Shown in pieces: positions 24,016 through 32,750 of a stretch of 64,000 bases of DNA. Numbering within the stretch: the stretch's first letter is position 1; every line of letters begins with the position of its first letter. Under the pieces are notes generated by a model, which did not search any database, was not told the origin of the DNA, and saw only the letters and a list, made by a program, of their open reading frames with translations. A program made the position numbers and the translations under genes. The DNA comes from UBA10649 sp963793105. Lineage in GTDB: Bacteria > Actinomycetota > Actinomycetes > S36-B12. The stretch lies in contig CAWBZB010000003.1 of assembly GCA_963793105.1 (NCBI GenBank), positions 124,001-188,000 on the forward strand. The letters are read 5' to 3'.

Positions 24016-25224
24016 CGCATCCGGTCGCCCCACCGTGGTCTCGACCCAGTCGAAGATGCGCTGTGCTCGCACTTGGGGTGCCATCGGCTCGCAGTGCCAG
24101 TTGGCCCCGTCCGCGGCAGTGAACCGGACGAGTTCCTTCACGCTCGACCCGACGAGGTCATACAGCTGCCGTGACTGCCCCGGCCAGAACTGCTCGTCGT
24201 CCGGGTCGGTGATGAGTACCGGGCACTGAATACCAGGAGCGACGGAGGTGAGATCCCACTTCTCCAGCTCCCTCAACACCGCAGCCGTCGACGACGTGCC
24301 GAACGGTTCCAGGCGCTTGGCCAGGCTCAGACGAGCCACCGGGTCGTCCGTCAGCCCCTTGTCGAGATAGGCATCGAACTCCTCGTCGGGAATCCTCCCG
24401 AGGAGGTCGAGCAGTTCCTGGCGGAAGATGCGCGCGCCAGGACAGGTCAACGCGGACCACCCCCGGGTCGGCGACGGCCGCAGCGATTCGCGGCTCGAAC
24501 GCCACGGCGCGCGGCACCCAGTAGCCGGCCTGGCTGATCCCGGACAGCACGATCCTGTCCCGGTCGACATCGTCACGGCCACGCAGGTAGTCCACGACGG
24601 GCGTGATCACGTTCTCCCAGTCGTGTCGGAAGAACAGCCCGTCTTCGTAGAGCGCCCTGCCCTGCCCCGGGACCGTCGAACGTGACGGCGTTCCAGCCGC
24701 GGGCCAGTGCGTCGATCGCACCCATCTCGAGCATGTCGGTGACCGGTCCGTCCGACCCGTTGTTGAGGATGATCGTGCCACGCGCACCCTCGCCGCCCGA
24801 CCAGAAGTATCCGTGGAGCGGGCGTGCGTTCGTAGGGAATCTCGATGTGCTCGACGGGGGTGGGCCACAGTCTCATCGCGCGGTCGAAGTCACGCCGATG
24901 TCCGCGCCACGTGGGGAGAGCTCGCGACGGATCCCGCGTGGCCAGGACGTAGAAGAATGCCGCGCCGGCGTAGTTCGCAGCCCGCAGGAACGCGTCCCGC
25001 GCACTCACGAGGTGCCCTGACTCCTCGGCCTCCTCTGCGACGCTGCGCACGCGTGCCGACGTGGCCATCCACTCGTCGAACCAGGAGTCCGCATCGCCAT
25101 CGGTGATGCGGTCGGTCGTCGCATACACCTCGCCAACCTCAGCGAGGCGGTACGGAGCGCTGCCTAGGACGATCAGGGTCAGGAACTCGAATCCTTCATC
25201 CTCGAAGAAGCGATGCTGAGGCAT
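23998..25224 (-). pseudogene. alpha/beta hydrolase, three frame shifts
   Basis: Reading from ATG 25224 (GGGAGGA upstream), the protein MPQHRFFEDEGFEFLTLIVL continues to IEIPYERTP. The frame moves near 24818 to HGYFWSGGEGARGTIILNNG, then near 24666 (a GGGG run) to GQGRALYEDGLFFRHDW. It contains the nucleophile motif LSGISQAGYW and moves again near 24434 to ARIFRQELLDLLG. It ends FDWVETTVGRPDAG at 23998. All three shifts have the same sign. The assembled protein of about 408 residues resembles the pseudooxynicotine-hydrolase-like branch of alpha/beta hydrolases, with a helical N-terminal domain. Substrate unknown. Motifs remain intact in every segment, so assembly insertions are plausible. Confidence 0.72.
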
Positions 25225-25364
25225 TCCGTCCTCCCTTGCGGCTATTCGGCGACCCTACGACGTCACCGAGCGATCAGTGACGCAATCGAGCCGAACCTCG
25301 TTTGGCTGCCTGTCCCTGTGGACGGCCGTTTGTCGCGCGCCCCTCCACCGGTGAAGGTGCCTCC

Positions 25365-26366
25365 ATGTCCCTCCATCCTTCCGCCGCCCGTCGACAGCAC
25401 ATCCGCGATGTCGTGCAGGCGCACTCCGCGGCGTCGCATGGCGTGTTCCGTCGTGCGGACCTGGACCTGCTCGGCATCGACCAGACGCACATCCGCACCT
25501 TCCGGCGCAGGGGCTGGTGGATCCGCCTCCACCACGGCATCTACGTCGATGCCGAGGTGCTCGCGGCAGCCACGGATCCGCTCACCCGCACGCAGCTGAT
25601 GGTGACGGCCGCCTGCCGCGCCCTGCCCGGCCCCGCGTACGCGTTCGGACCCAGCGCAGCTCTGCTGCACGGCCTGGCCGCCGATCGAGTTCTCGACGGC
25701 TCCGTCGCCGTCGTTCGGCCCATCGACACCGACCAGCGGGCCCTGCATCGGCGGGTGAGCGTGCCCTCCGGCCTCGACAGCGTGACCGTCCATCGCCATC
25801 ACCTTCACCCCGACGACGTGGGCACGGTCGCCATGGTGCCGACCGTTTCGAGGGACCTGGCGGCGATCACGACGGCCGCTCGAGGCGGTCCGGAATGGGC
25901 CGTGGCGACCCTTGACTCAGCGTGCTGGCGGGACGACGGCGCACCAGAACGCCTCACGTCGCTCGCCACGGCCTGGCCCGGACTGCGGGGTATCGGGGTG
26001 GTGCGAGGTGCCCTTCCACTCGTCCGCTCCGGTGCCCAGACGCCACTGGAGTCGTTCTCCCGACTGCGCCTGGTGTCCGCGGGTCTGCCCGAGCCCGAAC
26101 TGCAGGTGCCGGTGCGCGACTCGGCCGGTCTGATCGGCTATGCCGACATGACCTGGATGGACTGGCGGGTGATCGGGGAGGCCGACGGGGCGCTGAAGTA
26201 CCAGGACCGCTCGGACCTGATCGCCGAGAAGATCCGCGAGGACCGGCTTCGTGACGCGGGCTGGGTAGTCGTCCGATGGACGTGGCCGGAGATCATGTCC
26301 GACCCGCGCGCCGTGGCGGCACGAGTCATCAGGGCGCGCCACCGAGCTCATCGACGCAGCGCGTAG
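25365..26366 (+). CDS. AbiEi-like winged-helix plus DUF559-like protein
   Basis: A 333-residue protein. Residues 10-60 resemble the AbiEi-type N-terminal winged helix (GVFRRADLDLLGIDQTHIRT, then RLHHGIYVD). The C-terminal 90 residues resemble DUF559/VSR-like endonuclease folds (GYADMTWMDWRVIGEADGAL; WVVVRWTWPEIM). Such stand-alone proteins are frequent in actinobacteria, and no AbiEii toxin partner is adjacent, so a toxin-antitoxin role is not supported. ATG 25365 follows GAAGGTG; an earlier in-frame ATG at 25302 lacks a site. Confidence 0.78.
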   Translation: MSLHPSAARRQHIRDVVQAHSAASHGVFRRADLDLLGIDQTHIRTFRRRGWWIRLHHGIYVDAEVLAAATDPLTRTQLMVTAACRALPGPAYAFGPSAALLHGLAADRVLDGSVAVVRPIDTDQRALHRRVSVPSGLDSVTVHRHHLHPDDVGTVAMVPTVSRDLAAITTAARGGPEWAVATLDSACWRDDGAPERLTSLATAWPGLRGIGVVRGALPLVRSGAQTPLESFSRLRLVSAGLPEPELQVPVRDSAGLIGYADMTWMDWRVIGEADGALKYQDRSDLIAEKIREDRLRDAGWVVVRWTWPEIMSDPRAVAARVIRARHRAHRRSA

Positions 26367-26379
26367 GACGGCCGCCCCT

Positions 26380-26453
26380 GCGGGAGAAACGGCAGGAAGC
26401 GCCGCATTTCCCGGCGGAAATGACCGGCTGTCCCCCTAAGCGGGAGAAACGGG
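26380..26453. repeat. dispersed palindromic repeat family 1, copy B
   Basis: Two direct copies of GCGGGAGAAACGG (26380-26392 and 26441-26453, period 61) flank an internal stem in the gap between the AbiEi-like gene and gltA. The 26430-26453 core is the inverse of copy A with two mismatches. It sits at a convergent junction, so it may also terminate transcription. Confidence 0.6.
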
Positions 26454-26470
26454 GGTGGGGAGGGGAAGGG

Positions 26471-27754
<1,284 letters not shown>

Positions 27755-27832
27755 GTGAACCTCCTGCTGGGAGACTACCGACAGTCGCGGACTTCGGCTT
27801 GGGGACCTTGGTCCGCACCTGCGTGATCCCAC

Positions 27833-28942
27833 TCACGACTCCGCCAGCCGATCGCCCACCGAGTCGATCTGGGCATCGGTCGCGGTCAGGGCGACTCGGA
27901 CAAAGCGGTCACCCGCAGGGCCGTAGAAGTCGCCGGGGGTCACCACCACGCCCCGCTCCGCGAACCACCGAACGGTGTCCCAGCACGGCTCGTCGCGCGT
28001 CGCCCACAGGTACAGCCCCGCCTCGCTGTGCTGGACGCGCAGGCCGGCCTCCATGAGCGCGGCACGCAGCACCTCGCGGCGGCGACGATAGATCCTCCGC
28101 TGGACGGTCACGTGTGCGTCGTCATCCAGGGCCGCGGTCGCGGCGGCCTGGACCGGGGACGGCACCATCATGCCCAGGTGCTTGCGCACCGCCAGCAGGT
28201 CGCCTACGAGGGAGGAATCCCCGGTCACGAACCCGAATCGGTAGCCGGCCAGGTTCGACCTCTTCGACAGCGAGTGCACGGCCAGCAGGCCGTCGTGGCC
28301 GGATCCCGCGATGGAGGGATGCAGGATCGACACGGGCTCGACGTCCCAGCCCAGCTCGATGTAGCACTCGTCACTCACCACGATCGCGCCCGTACCTCGG
28401 GCCCACTCCACGATCTCGGCCGCACGGCCCGGCGCAAGAACCGCCCCAGTCGGGTTGCTCGGCGAGTTCAGCCACACGAGGGCGACCCCGTCGACGGTCT
28501 CCGGCTCGTCCGTCGCCACCGGCTCGCACCCCGCCATCAGCGCGCCGACGGCGTACGTCGGATAGGCGATCCGCGGGATCGCCACGCGCGAGCCCGGGGG
28601 CAGACCGAGCAGCCGCGGAATCGAGGCCACGAGTTCCTTCGAGCCGATGCCCGGGAGGATCGAACTCGTCCCTGCCCGCACCCCCAGACGACGCTCAAGC
28701 CAACGGGCGCACGCCTCGCGCAGGGCCTCCCGGCCAGCGGTCGTGGGATAGCCGGGCGCGTCGGCAGCGCCACGCAGGGCGGCCTGGACGATGTCCGGGG
28801 TCGGATCCACCGGGGTGCCGACAGAGATGTCCACGGCACCCTCGGGGTGCCGGCGCGCCAGCTCGGCAAAGGGCGCCAGGACATCCCACGGGAACTCCGG
28901 CAGCGTGTCGGCTACGCGCTGCCGGGAGGGGTCCGAACCCAT
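27833..28942 (-). CDS. dapC: succinyldiaminopimelate transaminase
   Basis: A 369-residue class I/II PLP aminotransferase. Residue segments VWLNSPSNPTGAVL and the Schiff-base Lys in HSLSKRSNLAGYRFGFV are intact. Position directly after a 7Fe-type ferredoxin gene is the conserved actinobacterial dapC context (Rv1178 after fdxC). It makes succinyl-diaminopimelate between DapD and DapE. The gap to the ferredoxin stop is only 3 bp, so translation is probably coupled. Confidence 0.9.
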   Translation of the reverse strand: MGSDPSRQRVADTLPEFPWDVLAPFAELARRHPEGAVDISVGTPVDPTPDIVQAALRGAADAPGYPTTAGREALREACARWLERRLGVRAGTSSILPGIGSKELVASIPRLLGLPPGSRVAIPRIAYPTYAVGALMAGCEPVATDEPETVDGVALVWLNSPSNPTGAVLAPGRAAEIVEWARGTGAIVVSDECYIELGWDVEPVSILHPSIAGSGHDGLLAVHSLSKRSNLAGYRFGFVTGDSSLVGDLLAVRKHLGMMVPSPVQAAATAALDDDAHVTVQRRIYRRRREVLRAALMEAGLRVQHSEAGLYLWATRDEPCWDTVRWFAERGVVVTPGDFYGPAGDRFVRVALTATDAQIDSVGDRLAES

Positions 28943-28945
28943 GGA

Positions 28946-29272
28946 CTAGTGGTCGTGCTCCTGCGGAGGCACGGACGCAAGCAACGGCGCGTCGAAGTCC
29001 TGGGCACCCAGCTTGGCGGCACCGCCCGGCGACCCGAGGTCGACGAAGAACTCCGCGTTGGCCGCGGTGTAGTCCTTCCACTCCTCCGGGACATCGTCCT
29101 CGTAGAAGATCGCCTCGACCGGGCAGACCGGCTCGCAGGCACCGCAGTCCACGCACTCGTCGGGCTGGATGTAGAGCATCCGGTCGCCCTCGTAGATGCA
29201 GTCGACGGGACACTCCTCAATGCAGGCCTTGTCCTTCAGGTCCACGCAGGGAAATGCGATGACGTAGGTCAC
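28946..29272 (-). CDS. fdxA: 7Fe-type ferredoxin (3Fe-4S/4Fe-4S)
   Basis: A 108-residue ferredoxin. Cluster cysteines are in CIEECPVDC and in CVDCGACEPVCP; the spacing fits one [3Fe-4S] plus one [4Fe-4S] cluster. The C-terminal extension (EEWKDYTAANAEFFVDLG) is typical of the actinobacterial FdxA/FdxC type. GTG 29272 follows GGAGG by 5 nt; the long upstream frame is rejected. It is a soluble electron carrier, and no partner reductase or P450 is adjacent. Confidence 0.93.
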   Translation of the reverse strand: MTYVIAFPCVDLKDKACIEECPVDCIYEGDRMLYIQPDECVDCGACEPVCPVEAIFYEDDVPEEWKDYTAANAEFFVDLGSPGGAAKLGAQDFDAPLLASVPPQEHDH

Positions 29273-29414
29273 CTGAGCCTCCGGTTCGTCCGCCCTCCCA
29301 GGAGGACAGGGATGTAACGACGGGGACAACCTACACAACGCGCGCCGCTCACGGTGCGTCAGAGTGGGATGGCCGATCCGCAGGGCGGGACGCAGCGCCC
29401 CGGACCACGGTCGA

Positions 29415-31229
29415 TCAGGCGTTGGAGAAGGTGTCCGCGTCACCCGCGGGCGCCTCACCCTGATCGGGCGCCGGGTCCGCGCCGCCCGCGGGGTCACCGG
29501 GTGCCTGCGTGGCGTCCTCGGTCTCGCTGGCCGTCTTCTTCGGCTTCTTCTTCTTGGGCTTCTCGCCGCACGTCACATCGGGGGCGGGCTTGTACCGCGT
29601 GGTGATCGGTTCGCGCCGCACCTCCTTCCCGTCCTGGTAGAAGACCCGATCCACCGTGATCGTGAATCCGTCGACGCCGTTCTGTCCCCTGCACGTCTCG
29701 GAGGTGTCGAAGATCTTGTCGTACTTGACCACGTCCTTGCGGGGGCCGAACTCCGCCTCGATGTCGTACTCCTTGGTGCCCCAGAACGACACCGTGATCG
29801 ACGTGGGCGTGGTGCCAGCCGTCATGAAGACGGCATTGTCGGTGTTGTTCCGGAACTTGAGGTCGAAGATGCCCCACGCCACCGTGGCTTCCAGCCCTGG
29901 CTTGTAGCGGGAGATCCAGATCGAGTGGGCCACGGTCTGGACCCGCTCCATCCCGGCGTAGAAGGCCGCAGTCCAAGCGGCGGTGGCGGAGGTGGAGACT
30001 CCGCCACCCAGGTCCTCCGCGAACACGCCGCCGGGGCCGACGACGTAGCCCACGGTGTAGCCGTTCTTCTCCGTCCGCTCCTTGATGGTGTCGTTCAGTG
30101 AGAACGTGTCACCCGGGAGCAGCAGCGTGCCGTTGATCCGCTCGGCGGCCTGGCCGATGTTCTGCGAGCGATACGGGGCGTAGGGGTAGGACTGCGTGAA
30201 GGTCGAGAGCCGTTCCTTGATGCCCAGGGCCTCCGCCTGGGCGGTGGTCAACTCGGGATCGCGGACGCCGACGGACACCGTCACCTTCCGCTCCTGGGCC
30301 GGGAGGCCGAGCACCGACGCGACAGCGGTGGACAGTTCGTCGTCCGAGACGCCCTCGCCGACCTTGGACTTCACCACCTTCACCTTGCCCTTGCGGATCT
30401 TGAAGGTGGCGTCACGGCCCTTGACCTCGATGGGCCGGAGCTCCTTGGCGATGGAGCGGTGCAGGATCGCGCCGTCGAGCACCGGGACGAGGGCTCCGTC
30501 CTTCGGCGTGAACTCCAGGGCCCGACGCACCGCCGAGGCCGGGATCTCCGCGGTGACGGAACCCGCCGTGACCGTCACGGGGTTCTGCGATGCCGACTCC
30601 GCGAGGGCGACGGCCTCCTGAGCCGCCTCGGGCGTGACGGTCGGCTCAGCCTTGACGATCACCGCGTCGACGCTCGAGCTCGGCTCCAGGACGGCCTGGA
30701 CCAGGGCCTCGGCCGTGGCCTCGCGATCCAGCACGCGGCCCGGCTCTCCCGCGGTCAGCTTCACGCCGCTCTTCTTGACGGCGATGGACGGCTCGATCGG
30801 GGGGTCGCTGACGGCGTCGGCGATCACCGTGAGCTGATCGTCCAGCTTCGCCTGGATCACCCGGGCCTGGGCGGGTAGCTCACTGCCGCCGAGGAAGGCG
30901 CCGACCAGGGACACCGGATTCCACAGGCGTCCGAACGCGGGGGCCACCGACGCCTCGGCATCGAGCTCGATGCCGGCCTCGTCCGGTCGGATGGAGATGG
31001 TCTCGTCCAGTGCCCGGACCCGGATCTTCCTGGGGGCGGCCGAGGCGAGTTCCTGGTCGACGGCGATGGCCGCCTCGGCCTCGGTCAGGCCCCCGATGTC
31101 CACCCCGTTGACCGAGGTGCCCGACGCCGCCGTGGAGCCCGAGCTGAGGACGAGGACGAGATAGCCGGCCAGCAGCACTGCCGCGGCAACCGCGATCCCG
31201 GCAAGGACGCGCTTCTGCATGAGCGTCAT
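29415..31229 (-). CDS. VanW-family protein with peptidoglycan-binding repeats
   Basis: A 604-residue envelope protein. One N-terminal membrane anchor (VLAGIAVAAAVLLAGYLVLV) is followed by two YkuD-linker-type peptidoglycan-binding repeats (about 60-330). A VanW domain comes next (SQNIGQAAERINGTLLLPGD, GGGVSTSATAAWTAAFYAGM), then a strand-rich region. The tail is Lys-rich (KPKKKKPKK) then acidic/Pro-rich. The VanW molecular role is not established; a cell-wall role is inferred. The start at 31229 (MTLMQKR) has only a weak AGAGGCG upstream. Confidence 0.85.
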   Translation of the reverse strand: MTLMQKRVLAGIAVAAAVLLAGYLVLVLSSGSTAASGTSVNGVDIGGLTEAEAAIAVDQELASAAPRKIRVRALDETISIRPDEAGIELDAEASVAPAFGRLWNPVSLVGAFLGGSELPAQARVIQAKLDDQLTVIADAVSDPPIEPSIAVKKSGVKLTAGEPGRVLDREATAEALVQAVLEPSSSVDAVIVKAEPTVTPEAAQEAVALAESASQNPVTVTAGSVTAEIPASAVRRALEFTPKDGALVPVLDGAILHRSIAKELRPIEVKGRDATFKIRKGKVKVVKSKVGEGVSDDELSTAVASVLGLPAQERKVTVSVGVRDPELTTAQAEALGIKERLSTFTQSYPYAPYRSQNIGQAAERINGTLLLPGDTFSLNDTIKERTEKNGYTVGYVVGPGGVFAEDLGGGVSTSATAAWTAAFYAGMERVQTVAHSIWISRYKPGLEATVAWGIFDLKFRNNTDNAVFMTAGTTPTSITVSFWGTKEYDIEAEFGPRKDVVKYDKIFDTSETCRGQNGVDGFTITVDRVFYQDGKEVRREPITTRYKPAPDVTCGEKPKKKKPKKTASETEDATQAPGDPAGGADPAPDQGEAPAGDADTFSNA

Positions 31230-31351
31230 CGAAACGACGCCTCTGCGAGGTAGTCCACGCCTCTCCCCTGATCCGTTTGCCGTTGGTTGAAACGAAATGG
31301 TACGCAATCACCCGCAATGGGACGAGTCGAGCACGCGGCGGGTTCCCCTGC

Positions 31352-31780
31352 TCAGGTGCCGATCCGGGGTTCCGGCGGGGACTCCGGGCGCACCGGGCGG
31401 CGGCGCGGGAGCGGCAGGCTCGCCGCCGCGGACGCGAGGATCACGCCCCCGATCAGGTAGACCAGCTGCCGCCCTCCTCCGGACACCGCGAGGTCGCCGG
31501 ACGGGCTCTCGGCGGAGAGCAGGACGGTGGCGGCGAGCCAGCCGGTGAAGACCGCCCACGCTCCCCAGCGCGAGCCGACGGCCCAGGCACCGCCGCGGAC
31601 GGCGGCGACAAGGGCGAGCCACACGAGCGGCACGCCCCACGGGATCGTCCACAGGCCCCAGGGCAGGTCGACGGTGCCCCGCTGGGTCTGGAGGAATGCC
31701 CCCGTCAGCCCGATGACCCCGCCGACGACGACGGCCCCCGCCGTGCCGATCCAGCGCCACGCCCGCGAAGCGGGTCTCAC
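31352..31780 (-). CDS. DUF6113 membrane protein
   Basis: A 142-residue protein with about four hydrophobic segments (GTAGAVVVGGVIGLTGAFLQ; VPLVWLALVAAVRGG; WAVFTGWLAATVLLS; VYLIGGVILASAAASL) and a Pro/Arg-rich tail. It is the small membrane gene that commonly follows mshB in actinobacteria. The GTG start overlaps the mshB stop (GTGA). No function is known. Confidence 0.82.
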   Translation of the reverse strand: MRPASRAWRWIGTAGAVVVGGVIGLTGAFLQTQRGTVDLPWGLWTIPWGVPLVWLALVAAVRGGAWAVGSRWGAWAVFTGWLAATVLLSAESPSGDLAVSGGGRQLVYLIGGVILASAAASLPLPRRRPVRPESPPEPRIGT

Positions 31781-32658
31781 CCGTCGATTCCGGCGAAGAG
31801 GTCGGTCTCGCGGGACTGCCCGGGTGCCAGGGACGGGACACCGGAGGCGAGTCGGTAGTACTCGGTCCCGAAGGCCTCCAGGCCCACGTTGTCGGCCAGG
31901 GCGAAGAAGCCACCGTCGACGCTGACCTGGGTTCCGTGCGCCCGCAGGGCGGCCATCTTGTGGGGCAGGTACTCGTGGGCCTCGATCTCGGTGGTCACCA
32001 GTTCGTCATCGCAGGCGAACGGCAGGTCGTCCGGATCCATGGCGGCGAACCCGTCCTCGGCGCCCTGGGCCCGCATGGCCTCGATGCCGGCCCGCATGAT
32101 GCTGCGCGGGAAGGCGGTCCAGTAGACCTTGCTGGCCTGCCACGCGGGGCCGAGCTCGCGGCGGAAGGTCGGGTTGGCCGCCAGCGCGAGGGCGTAGTGC
32201 GTGACCCGGTGCGCCTGGATGTGGTCCGGATGGCCGTAGCCGCCGAAGTCGTCGTAGGTCACGACCACCTGGGGTCGGACCTCGCGGATCACCGGAACCA
32301 GCTCGACCGCGGCCTCGAGGAGGTCGGTACGCCAGAAGCACTCGGGCCGGTCGTTCGACGGGGTGCCCATCATTCCCGAGTCTCGGAACCGACCCGGTCC
32401 GCCGAGGATGCGGCTGTCGGCGATGCCCAGCTCCCCCATCGCGGCCGCCAGTTCGAGCAGGCGATGCTGGCCGAGCGCATCCTCCTGGTCCGCCGCCAGG
32501 TGGGAGAGCTCCGGAAGGAGGACCTCGCCCTCCTCACCGAGGGTGCACGTCACGAGCGTCACGTGGGCCCCGGCATCGGCGTACTTCGCCATCGTGGCGC
32601 CGGTGGCGATGCACTCGTCGTCCGGGTGTGCGTGCACGAAGAGAAGTCGGCGATCCAT
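31777..32658 (-). CDS. mshB: N-acetyl-myo-inositolyl-glucosamine deacetylase (mycothiol)
   Basis: A 293-residue zinc deacetylase of the LmbE/PIG-L family. Zinc ligands are in VHAHPDDECIATGATMAKY (HPDDE) and GGYGHPDHIQAHRV. The segment LGEEGEVLLPELSHLAADQE and DSGMMGTPSNDRPECFW are MshB-type rather than Mca-type. It removes acetate from GlcNAc-inositol in mycothiol synthesis. ATG 32658 is chosen because TAGCCT lies 6 nt upstream (leaderless); the ATG two codons earlier sits inside that spacer. Confidence 0.93.
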   Translation of the reverse strand: MDRRLLFVHAHPDDECIATGATMAKYADAGAHVTLVTCTLGEEGEVLLPELSHLAADQEDALGQHRLLELAAAMGELGIADSRILGGPGRFRDSGMMGTPSNDRPECFWRTDLLEAAVELVPVIREVRPQVVVTYDDFGGYGHPDHIQAHRVTHYALALAANPTFRRELGPAWQASKVYWTAFPRSIMRAGIEAMRAQGAEDGFAAMDPDDLPFACDDELVTTEIEAHEYLPHKMAALRAHGTQVSVDGGFFALADNVGLEAFGTEYYRLASGVPSLAPGQSRETDLFAGIDG

Positions 32659-32664
32659 CCGCAC

Positions 32665-32670
32665 AGGCTA
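32665..32670 (-). promoter_or_regulatory. -10 box TAGCCT, leaderless start of mshB
   Basis: The minus-strand TAGCCT is spaced 6 nt from ATG 32658. Confidence 0.6.
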
Positions 32671-32738
32671 CCGGCCGCGGCGCGTCGTGCTCCCGACCAC
32701 GGTGTCCGCGAGGTGGCCACGCACCGCCCGCCGCGCCG

Positions 32739-32744
32739 TACGAT
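32739..32744 (+). promoter_or_regulatory. -10 box TACGAT, leaderless start of the S9 peptidase
   Basis: TACGAT is spaced 6 nt from ATG 32751. Confidence 0.6.
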
Positions 32745-32750
32745 GCCGGG

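Noticed and set aside
25365..26366. AbiEi-like gene as part of a toxin-antitoxin abortive infection system
   Set aside because: No AbiEii-type nucleotidyltransferase is adjacent; neighbours are a hydrolase and gltA.
26380..26453. CRISPR-like array (13-mer repeated with 48-bp spacing)
   Set aside because: Only two direct copies, repeat too short, and the same core occurs singly elsewhere in both orientations.
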